From positions 1 to 41,885 of the forward strand of contig JAEXRM010000159.1 of the NCBI GenBank assembly GCA_023440865.1: a DNA stretch of 41,885 bases, read 5' to 3'. The translations under genes and the position numbers were made by a program. This DNA comes from Bacillota bacterium. Lineage in GTDB: Bacteria > Bacillota > Clostridia > DSM-8532. Below the pieces are notes generated by a model. That model ran no database searches and had not been told where the DNA came from. It was given only the letters and a program-made list of their open reading frames with translations. This document shows positions 32,956 to 40,414 of this stretch, piece after piece. Every line of letters begins with the position of its first letter. The stretch's first letter is position 1.

Positions 32956-35088
32956 ATGCCCCAGCGGACACAGGGTGCGGGAAACGGTCCATGGACCGTC
33001 GCGTATCTCGGCGATGAAGGCGACAGCCTGTCGGCGGGGGTGCTGGACGGTCTCTCCGACGCCGCGCGCCGCCATGGGATCCGCCTTGTCCGCTTCACGC
33101 GCTGCGCTGATCCCACCGTCACGGGTTCCCCCTACGGGGGCGCGGCACGGGCCGTCGAGGCGCGCGACGCGCGGCTGCGCGCGCTGCTGCGGTCGCTGCG
33201 TCCGGACGGGCTGATCTTCCTGGGGCGGTCCCACATCGGGCCTGCAGCCGGGGTGGAATCCTTCGCCGAGGCGTTGCCCGGGGTGCCGGCCATCAGCATT
33301 GGCGGACGTTACCCGGGCATTCCCGCCGTCCTGTGCCGGTCGGAGGACCACATGCGGCACATGATCCAGCATCTCGTCCGCCACCACGGATACCGGCGCA
33401 TCGCCTACATGCCGCCCCGGTGGCCGGACCTGCGCATCGACGCCTGGCGTGACGCGCTCAGGGAGCAGGGACTGCTGTATCCAGAGCTGGAGATCGCATC
33501 GAGTGACTGGCTGGGTGCCGAAAGCACCGGGGAGCGGGTCCGCCGGTTTCTGCACCTGCTGCTTGACGAGCGCGAAGTCATGCTGGATGCCATCGTGTCC
33601 TGCGGACCCCGGGAAACGGAGTCGCTCGTCTCGGAGCTGGAGGCCCGCCGCCTGCGCGTGCCCGCGGACATCGCGGTCACGGGCTTCGAGGACGGAGATT
33701 TCGAGCGGTACGCCAATCCCGGTGTGACGACGGTGGATTATCCGTGGTCGGACATGGGGTACCTTGCCTGCATGCGGATGCTGGACATCCTGTCGGACAA
33801 GCCCGTCGAAATGGAGACGGTGGTTCCCGGCCGCGTGCTGTACCGCGGATCCTGCGGTTGCGTTTCGGATCTCGTCCATGCGGCTGCGGTCGGCCCGACC
33901 GCGGTACGGGGCGAGTTCCGCGATATGACGGTCGAGCAGCGTTGGGCGATCGTTTCCGATCTGACGAAGGCCTTTCCCTATCCCTCGCTCGATTTTCTCG
34001 CCTTGCTGGACGGCCTGGCGCGCGATGTCGAGGATTGCCGTACGCCGGGCATGTCCGGAACACCCCTTCATCTGCTGCGGGAGCTGAACACCCAGCTTTT
34101 CGGCACACCCGATTCGGTGCTGCAGGCCCGCATTGAAACCCTCGTTGTCCAGCTCCGCAAGGCTGTCATGCCGTGGATTCTCGGAGATGCGCAGGTACTG
34201 CGGATGACCGGCGCCATCTTCCGGCAGGCGCAGGCCAATCTGCTGACCCGCATCGCGCAGAGCCGGGGCCGTTCCGGCATCCTGTCCAAGAACAGGGCCC
34301 AGGCCATGCAGGAGGTCACCCTTTCCGTCATGACCTGCCATACGCGGCAGGACATCCTGGTCGCGCTGCTCGAGGCCCTGCCGAAGCTCGATGTGGCCTG
34401 CTGCAGCCTGGTGATGCCTTCCGCGACGCATCCGGAAGGCGAAGGGGTGCGAATCGACGGCAGGCACCGCTTGATAGAGCCCTTGGGCACCGTGTCTCCG
34501 GACGGGCTCTTCCGCGACATGATCGGCCGGCACGCCGGCCATTGCGATCTGGCTGTGAGCCTGCTCGATGGCGGGGGCAACGCCGGCGCGACGATCGGCG
34601 GCTATGTGGTTTTTGACTCCGGCCCACTCGACGGCATGATGTACCGCGTTCTCGTGGGCCATCTCGTGACGGCGATCGAAAACGCCGACAAGGCGGATCA
34701 GCTGGAGCAGAACTGCCTGCTGCTGATGGACCGCACCGTCCGCGAAGGAATGGATGCCGCCTCCAGAAAGCTGTTGCATGACCTTGGCACCGCATGGGAC
34801 GGGGTGAACCACTCGGTGCAGATGCTGGCCTCCACTGCGGGACGAAGCCCCGTGCCGGACCTGCTGCGGGCGGAGGAAATGCTGGATGCGGTTGTGGCGA
34901 ACGGCACCGGGGATGATCCGGGGCGATTCGCCAAACTCCTGGACCTGTTCCGACTGCTGGGAAACAACGCCACGTGGTACCGGCGCGCGCTGGGTGAGGA
35001 GCTTGACCGGCTCGAAGCGCGGATGACGCAGCTGGATGACGCCCTGGCACGGCATGGCAAAGGGGGCGATGCGGATGGGCCGGCATGA
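32956..35088 (+). CDS. Cytoplasmic LacI-type ligand-sensor protein without known output (first of pair)
   Basis: The 710-residue protein has a LacI/periplasmic-binding-protein-like ligand domain at residues about 15-295, including DIAVTGFEDGDFERYANPGVTTVDYPW, which matches the second-lobe signature. A conserved GSCGC follows near 300, then a helical region, a GAF-like region (about 460-580), and a C-terminal helical segment (about 600-690) shared with the next gene. There is no signal peptide, no helix-turn-helix before the sensor, and no GGDEF, EAL or kinase motif. Similar sensor-GAF proteins in other bacteria end in GGDEF, absent here. ATG 32956 follows GGAAAGGAAGG. The 3' end overlaps the next gene by 14 bases. 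Ligand and output are unknown. Confidence 0.82.
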   Translation: MPQRTQGAGNGPWTVAYLGDEGDSLSAGVLDGLSDAARRHGIRLVRFTRCADPTVTGSPYGGAARAVEARDARLRALLRSLRPDGLIFLGRSHIGPAAGVESFAEALPGVPAISIGGRYPGIPAVLCRSEDHMRHMIQHLVRHHGYRRIAYMPPRWPDLRIDAWRDALREQGLLYPELEIASSDWLGAESTGERVRRFLHLLLDEREVMLDAIVSCGPRETESLVSELEARRLRVPADIAVTGFEDGDFERYANPGVTTVDYPWSDMGYLACMRMLDILSDKPVEMETVVPGRVLYRGSCGCVSDLVHAAAVGPTAVRGEFRDMTVEQRWAIVSDLTKAFPYPSLDFLALLDGLARDVEDCRTPGMSGTPLHLLRELNTQLFGTPDSVLQARIETLVVQLRKAVMPWILGDAQVLRMTGAIFRQAQANLLTRIAQSRGRSGILSKNRAQAMQEVTLSVMTCHTRQDILVALLEALPKLDVACCSLVMPSATHPEGEGVRIDGRHRLIEPLGTVSPDGLFRDMIGRHAGHCDLAVSLLDGGGNAGATIGGYVVFDSGPLDGMMYRVLVGHLVTAIENADKADQLEQNCLLLMDRTVREGMDAASRKLLHDLGTAWDGVNHSVQMLASTAGRSPVPDLLRAEEMLDAVVANGTGDDPGRFAKLLDLFRLLGNNATWYRRALGEELDRLEARMTQLDDALARHGKGGDADGPA

Positions 35089-37354
35089 TCCGAACCGGAG
35101 CGGCGAGGCACGTCCCTTGCGCATCGCCTTCCTCGATGAGAATGGCAGCGACGAGTATCACGGCCTCATGTCCGAGGGCGTCTTTGAGGCTGCGGCCGCG
35201 CATGGCGCACAGGTGGTGCGCATCGGTCACTTCACGGCGAACGACACGACGCGCGATTCCCGCCAGATTCAAGCCCTGCACGGCTATGTCGCCCGGTTCC
35301 GGCTCGATGGCCTGTTGTTCACCGGCTGGGGCCGCGCCGTGACCCTCGAGAACGAGAAGGCCTTTCGCAGGATCTTTGCCGATCTTCCGCTGTTTTCGGT
35401 TGGACGCCCGTTTGAGGGCATGCCGACCGCATGGTTCGACGGCAGCCCGTACATGGAGGAACTGCTCCAGCACCTGTACCGGCGGCATGGCTGCCGGCGC
35501 ATCGCCTTCATCGAGCCCTTCACGCCGGACAGTCGTGTGGATGCGTACCGGCGTGTCATGTTGCGGGCGGGTTGCATGGACGAGGCGCTCCTCGTCGGTG
35601 CGGGGCTGCTTGCAGGACTCAGTGTGCCGGAGCGCGGGCGCCGTGCGCTCGAAATCCTGCTCGACGAGCGCAAGGTGCGGCCCGACGCCGTTGTTTCGCT
35701 CTACAACAACGAAACGGAGGGCATGCTCAAGGAGCTTGCCGCGCGCGGCATCCGTGTTCCCGAGGACATGGCCGTCACCAGCTACGAGGATGGCGAGCTC
35801 GGGCGGTACGGCTCACCTGCCTATACGACCATCCTGTTTCCATGGCGCGAGCTGGGCCGTGTCTCCTGCGACCTGTTTCTGAGCCGCCTCCGGCATGCGC
35901 GCGAGCCGGTGCCCGCAGGGGCGCGGGGCGGCATGTCCGGCGCGGCGCCCCCTGTGTCCGGGAACGCGTCGACACTCGCCGCGGTGCTTGGCTGGGCGGG
36001 ACTGCCCGGCGTCGCCCTGCCGATGGACGTCCGTGTTCCGGGTCGCTTCATCGTGCGGGAGTCCTGCGGCTGCCTCAAGCAGGAGATGTCAAGCCTGCCG
36101 GTGATGGCCGCGGGCCGGAAGACCCTGCTGGAGATGTCCGAGCACGAGTGGCTATCACTGGCCGACCTTGCGGAGGAAACGCTCCAGCGCGGCACCAGCG
36201 TCCGGCTGCCGGACATGCGGACACTCATGAAGGGCTTCGTTAGCGGCCTGAAAACCGGGAACCGGTCACTGTTCCTGCAGGCGGTCGAATCGCAGCTCGA
36301 TACGCTCCGCGTGTCGGGTGACACGGGCGAGCCCGATCCCGTGACAGAGATGATGCGCAACGTCGTGCTGCCGCATGCGGGCAGGATGCCGACCCTGCTG
36401 CTCGCCGCCGAGGACATGTTCCTGCAGGCGTCCACGCTGCTGACGGAACGCAGCCTGCGCACCTGGGGGGAGCGCGAACGGCTGGCGCGCCGGACCAACC
36501 ACATCCTCGAGGAGGCGGGAAACCGCATTGTGGCACAGCAAACCCTCGAGGATGTGCTGGGTGTCTGGCAGGAGACGCTCGGCAGGCTTGGCATCGGCGA
36601 CTGCCTGGTGGCGCTCGTGGAGCGGCCGTACGGAACGGAACCGCCCTTTACCCGCTGCACGCAGGTCTTCCGTCTGGTGAACGGCCTTCGTGTCGACGCG
36701 GACACGTTGCCGGGCGGCAACCTGGCGGAAGGCGCCGAACCGGCGGAGGATGCCGGGCGGGCGGATGGCGGAACGGGTAACCTGGAGGCGGTGTCCGATG
36801 TGATCGAACGGTTTGTCGGCGCGGCCGGCGCGCCGGACGCGGTCATGTCAAATCTGCTGTTCACCGAGAAGGCGTTTCTCGGCTTCGTGCTGTACGGCAG
36901 GGGACCTTCGGACGAACGGGCATACCGGGCGCTGAGCTACCACCTCAGTGTCGCGCTTGACGGCATCCAGCTGGCGCAGGCCCTGCAGCGCAGCCGGGAA
37001 CGCCTTGACGAACTCACGTCGCGGACGGAGGGTCGAGCCTCTGTGGCGGACCTGGCCGCGGGCCTGCGTGAACAGCTGCATGCCATGGAACATGCGGTTG
37101 CGGGCATGCGCGAGGCGATCCGCCGATCGCCGCTGGACGAGTTCGTCGTCATAGCGGACCTGCTGGGAGAGACGCCGGACCTGGAGTCGTTCCTTGCCGG
37201 AGATCCGCGCGCCATGCGCGTCATTCGAGATCTCTCCCGCCTCGAGCGGCCGCTTGCGGCGTATCGCGAGGCGTTCCGCGAGTCGCTCCGGCGCCTGCAG
37301 GAGCAGAACCGGAGCATCCGGGAGACCTTGGAGGATGTGCGCCGTTCAGTGTGA
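35075..37354 (+). CDS. Cytoplasmic LacI-type ligand-sensor protein without known output (second of pair)
   Basis: The 759-residue paralogue of the preceding gene has a LacI-type sensor (residues about 12-280, with EDMAVTSYEDGELGRYGSPAY). A Gly/Ala-rich insert follows (about 283-315), then the conserved ESCGC (about 328-332), a helical region, a GAF-like region (about 480-640) and the shared C-terminal helical segment (about 655-755). As in its neighbour, no DNA-binding, GGDEF or kinase motif is visible. ATG 35075 is eight bases after AAAGGGGG inside the end of the previous gene; ATG 35069 is also possible. The stop overlaps the stop of the convergent nucleotidyltransferase gene by 9 bases. 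The two products may form a heterodimer. Confidence 0.82.
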   Translation: MGRHDPNRSGEARPLRIAFLDENGSDEYHGLMSEGVFEAAAAHGAQVVRIGHFTANDTTRDSRQIQALHGYVARFRLDGLLFTGWGRAVTLENEKAFRRIFADLPLFSVGRPFEGMPTAWFDGSPYMEELLQHLYRRHGCRRIAFIEPFTPDSRVDAYRRVMLRAGCMDEALLVGAGLLAGLSVPERGRRALEILLDERKVRPDAVVSLYNNETEGMLKELAARGIRVPEDMAVTSYEDGELGRYGSPAYTTILFPWRELGRVSCDLFLSRLRHAREPVPAGARGGMSGAAPPVSGNASTLAAVLGWAGLPGVALPMDVRVPGRFIVRESCGCLKQEMSSLPVMAAGRKTLLEMSEHEWLSLADLAEETLQRGTSVRLPDMRTLMKGFVSGLKTGNRSLFLQAVESQLDTLRVSGDTGEPDPVTEMMRNVVLPHAGRMPTLLLAAEDMFLQASTLLTERSLRTWGERERLARRTNHILEEAGNRIVAQQTLEDVLGVWQETLGRLGIGDCLVALVERPYGTEPPFTRCTQVFRLVNGLRVDADTLPGGNLAEGAEPAEDAGRADGGTGNLEAVSDVIERFVGAAGAPDAVMSNLLFTEKAFLGFVLYGRGPSDERAYRALSYHLSVALDGIQLAQALQRSRERLDELTSRTEGRASVADLAAGLREQLHAMEHAVAGMREAIRRSPLDEFVVIADLLGETPDLESFLAGDPRAMRVIRDLSRLERPLAAYREAFRESLRRLQEQNRSIRETLEDVRRSV

Positions 37355-39787
37355 GTCGATCAGCCATTCGATCCTGGCCACGTGGTGCTTCATCAGGTCA
37401 TGGGTCATGCGCGCGTCCCATCCTTCCGCGATCAGACGGAGCATGGGCTGTTCGCCGTCGGGGAGCACCAGCACCCAGCCGCCGTTCATGATGAATTTCA
37501 CCCCGTCGGTTGTGTCGATCGTCGCCCCGTCCGGTTCGTTGATGAGCCGGTGCATGACGCGCCCGACCATTTCCCACGGACAGTGGATGGTGCGCACTTC
37601 GGTGTACCACGGCGGTATGTGACGGATGGCGTTCTCGAGCGAGAGCTCGTTGCGCAAAAGGAACTCGAGGATGAACACGAGCGAGGCGATGGCGTCGAAT
37701 TGCAGCTGATACTGGTTGTATGCACTCCGGAACACATCGCCCGTCATGAGGGTGCGCAGCAGGGCCGCCTCATCGGCGCGCACCCAGGTGAACCGGCCGT
37801 CGTGCCGCTTGGCGAGCTTCTCGGCCGCGGAGGGACTGCTGACCGGCAGCAGCAGGTGGATGCCGGGCACCGTGCGGTACAGGATCATCGTCGTCAGCAG
37901 CTTGTGCAGCTCCTCCTGCACGAGTCGGCCGGACCGGTCCATCAGCAGCACGGAGGAGGCATTCCGATCGAACCAGGCACACAGGAACACATCCTGCAGG
38001 TTCGTCTCCTGCATCATCATGTAGGGGGTGAAATGGTCGATGACGAGCGCCTCCGCGACATCGCAGCCCAGCATCGTGAACAGGCGGGCCAGAAAAGCCG
38101 TCAGCGGCTCGCTGGCCGAGGACAGGATGACACGCGGGCGACGGGAGCGGAACAGGTCCTTGTCGCACAGGTTCATCAGGTGGCGCGCATAGGATTCGGT
38201 TGCATTCGGGATCTCCTCCACCGTGGCGATGCCCATGGCGGTCGTGTGAAGAAACTCCTCCTTCGCGTACATGCCCTCGACCGCCTTTTCAAAGTCCTTC
38301 TCCACATTGGCGCCGGTCGCATCGAGGAACATGATCTGCAGCCGTTCGGTCGAATCGTTGTCACGCATGATGTGGATGCCGCCGTTCACCCCCAGCAGCG
38401 GGATGGTCTGGCGGGCAACCGGCAGGAACCCCGCCTGGAGCTCGTAGACCTTCACACCGGTGGACAGCAGGCCCGCGATGAATGCGTACCGGAACAGGAG
38501 CGCCGGCGGCGATCCGTCCCAGGACACGGCGGCCGCGCTGGGGGCGCCGAGCTTCGTGCCATACGCCGCGCCGAGCCGGGAGGCGAACTCCGGCGTGATG
38601 TCGACGTTGATGATGCCTGACAGGCCGTTCTTGCCGAACATCATGTTGCTGCGCCGTTCGGAGAAGATGACGCTCGAGTCGACCGTTGCGTGGGGATCCA
38701 CCACCTTGCGCGGCCAGACCAGCACGTTCGCGCGCAGGGTCGCATGCTCGCGCACCACAGTCTCATCGCCAATGACGGTGTTTTCGGAGACAAGCGCGTG
38801 GTGCATCAGATGAACCCGGCTGCCCAGCACGCTTCCCCGGATCTCCGCGGCATAGTCGAGGTAGCAGCCGTTCCACAGGATGCTGCGGCTGAGGCTGACA
38901 TCCTCCTCGAGCACCGTGTTGTCGCCGATGACGCACAGTCCGTCGAGTACCGCGTTGGGACCGATGTGGCAGTTGGCGCCGATGAGCAGCGGCGCGCGCA
39001 GGACGGCGCTCGGGTCGATGACGGTGTTCGGGCCGGTGATGATGCCGGGCAGCGCCTCGGTGCCCAGAATGTCCATGGCCATGCGGCCCTCGAGGATGTC
39101 GAAATGCGTGCGGACATAGGCATCGATCGTGCCGATGTCGCTCCAGTAGCCTGTTGCCTCGTAGCCGCAGATGCGGCGGCCCTGGCGGAGCAGGTCGGGA
39201 AACAGGTCGCGCGCGAAGTCGTACGACAGGTCGGGTGGAATCAGCTCGAGGACGGATGGTTCGAGGATATAGATGCCGGTGTTGACCTGGTTGGTGAAAA
39301 CCTCGCCCCACTGCGGCTTTTCCTGGAAGCCGGTGACATTGCCGTCCGCGTCGGTCAGCAGCACCCCGTAGTCGATGGGCACCTCGACATGCGTCATCAG
39401 CAGCGTCGCTTCGGCCTTGCGCTGCTTGTGGAACCGGATGGCCTCCGTCAGGTCGAAATCGGTGATGCAGTCGCCGCTGATGACCACGAAGGTGTCGTCG
39501 AGAAAATCCTCGACCGCCTTGACGCCGCCGGCGGTGCCGAGCGCCTTCTCCTCCGTGCTCCAGCCCATCCGGACGCCGAAGCGCGAGCCGTCGCCGTACC
39601 GGGACATGATCTTCTGCGGCATGAACATCAGCGTGGCGACGATGTCCGTGATGCCATGACGGCGCAGCAGCGCCAGGATGGTATCCATCACGGGGACGTT
39701 CATGACGGGCACCATGGGCTTGGGCAGCTCCCAGGTCAATGGCCGGAGGCGGGTGCTCTTGCCTCCGGCGAGAATGATTGCTTTCAA
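37346..39787 (-). CDS. Sugar nucleotidyltransferase with hexapeptide repeats and degenerate phosphomannomutase domain
   Basis: This 813-residue three-part protein starts MKAIILAGGKSTRLRPLTWE, a sugar-phosphate nucleotidyltransferase motif (residues 1-235, with EKPQWGE). Left-handed hexapeptide repeats (about 250-370) and a phosphohexomutase-like region (about 375-813) follow. In the mutase part the phosphoserine loop TASHNP is not present; the place near residue 470 reads GGIHIMRDNDS. The metal loop DGDADR is also altered. Hence only the transferase half is probably active, likely making a GDP- or other NDP-sugar for envelope glycans. The start is TTG (complement of 39785-39787), supported by GGGAGGAG seven bases upstream on the minus strand. 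Confidence 0.88.
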   Translation of the reverse strand: MKAIILAGGKSTRLRPLTWELPKPMVPVMNVPVMDTILALLRRHGITDIVATLMFMPQKIMSRYGDGSRFGVRMGWSTEEKALGTAGGVKAVEDFLDDTFVVISGDCITDFDLTEAIRFHKQRKAEATLLMTHVEVPIDYGVLLTDADGNVTGFQEKPQWGEVFTNQVNTGIYILEPSVLELIPPDLSYDFARDLFPDLLRQGRRICGYEATGYWSDIGTIDAYVRTHFDILEGRMAMDILGTEALPGIITGPNTVIDPSAVLRAPLLIGANCHIGPNAVLDGLCVIGDNTVLEEDVSLSRSILWNGCYLDYAAEIRGSVLGSRVHLMHHALVSENTVIGDETVVREHATLRANVLVWPRKVVDPHATVDSSVIFSERRSNMMFGKNGLSGIINVDITPEFASRLGAAYGTKLGAPSAAAVSWDGSPPALLFRYAFIAGLLSTGVKVYELQAGFLPVARQTIPLLGVNGGIHIMRDNDSTERLQIMFLDATGANVEKDFEKAVEGMYAKEEFLHTTAMGIATVEEIPNATESYARHLMNLCDKDLFRSRRPRVILSSASEPLTAFLARLFTMLGCDVAEALVIDHFTPYMMMQETNLQDVFLCAWFDRNASSVLLMDRSGRLVQEELHKLLTTMILYRTVPGIHLLLPVSSPSAAEKLAKRHDGRFTWVRADEAALLRTLMTGDVFRSAYNQYQLQFDAIASLVFILEFLLRNELSLENAIRHIPPWYTEVRTIHCPWEMVGRVMHRLINEPDGATIDTTDGVKFIMNGGWVLVLPDGEQPMLRLIAEGWDARMTHDLMKHHVARIEWLIDSH

Positions 39788-39898
39788 GGCAGCTCCTCCC
39801 GGATATGACGGCGTGCGGGTGTACGGGTGGCGGAAGGGCCTGCCGCGCCCACTGGAACCGGCGATGCGGCCTGCGCAACGCCCGGCCTCCTGTTACTG

Positions 39899-39927
39899 GA
39901 TATACCAGTTTGCACGGGTCGTGAAAC
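39899..39927 (-). promoter_or_regulatory. Promoter of the nucleotidyltransferase gene
   Basis: On the minus strand GTTTCA (39927-39922) and TATATC (39904-39899) are 17 bases apart, with TGG before the -10 box. The start near 39892 gives a leader of about 105 bases. Confidence 0.55.
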
Positions 39928-40031
39928 GGGAATCTGTGTCGTATGCATGCGATGGCACCCGGAAACGGGAACCGTTGCGCCCCGCCGTGTTGCGGGAGCC
40001 GGAAGCGGCCCGTGTGAGCGTATTCTTCCGG

Positions 40032-40058
40032 TTGACATTCCCGTACATCTGGTATAAT
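40032..40058 (+). promoter_or_regulatory. Promoter of the EF-G-like gene
   Basis: A consensus TTGACA (40032-40037) and TATAAT (40053-40058) are only 15 bases apart. The -10 box has a TGG extension, which may compensate for the short spacer. The start would be near 40065. Confidence 0.75.
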
Positions 40059-40064
40059 GGTACA

Positions 40065-40414
40065 AGGTGGCCTTTTCGGCCGCCCGGAAAATTGGATAGA
40101 GTCACAAATGCGCAAGGACCCGGAGGTTCCGCCCGCACATGCGTGCAGCATGCTGCAGGCATGTGCCGGCACATCTCGCAAGCAGCGTGTGTGTCGGCCC
40201 GAAGGAACAACCGGGCCCCGAACCGACGGACCCGCCATGGCGGTGTCCGCCGTGGCGATGGCGGCTTGAGGCGGCCATCGGACGGTTGGCCTGATCCCGT
40301 ATCCGGGGAGCATGCGGCCGGCGACGCAGGGGATGCGTGCCGGAAGCCTCCGGGAATCCAACGGGTTTGGTTTGCGGTCCCGCAAAGCGGAGGCCGCTGG
40401 AAGGGGGAGTTGCC
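40065..40414 (+). other. Long structured leader of the EF-G-like gene
   Basis: About 350 bases separate the predicted transcription start from the start codon and hold several stable pairings. There is a hairpin 40136-40165 (CACATGC/GCATGTG with inner GCAGCA/TGCTGC). A three-way-junction-like fold has AACCG (40221-40225) pairing with CGGTT (40283-40287). It encloses GGAC/GTCC (40228-40231 with 40245-40248) and CGATGGC/GCCATCG (40256-40262 with 40274-40280). I do not recognise a known riboswitch or RNA class. No supported gene lies here. Confidence 0.5.

Noticed and set aside
40136..40287. EF-G leader considered as a cobalamin riboswitch, SRP RNA, 6S RNA or tmRNA
   Set aside because: None of the conserved sequence boxes of these RNAs that I know could be found, so it is left as an unclassified leader.
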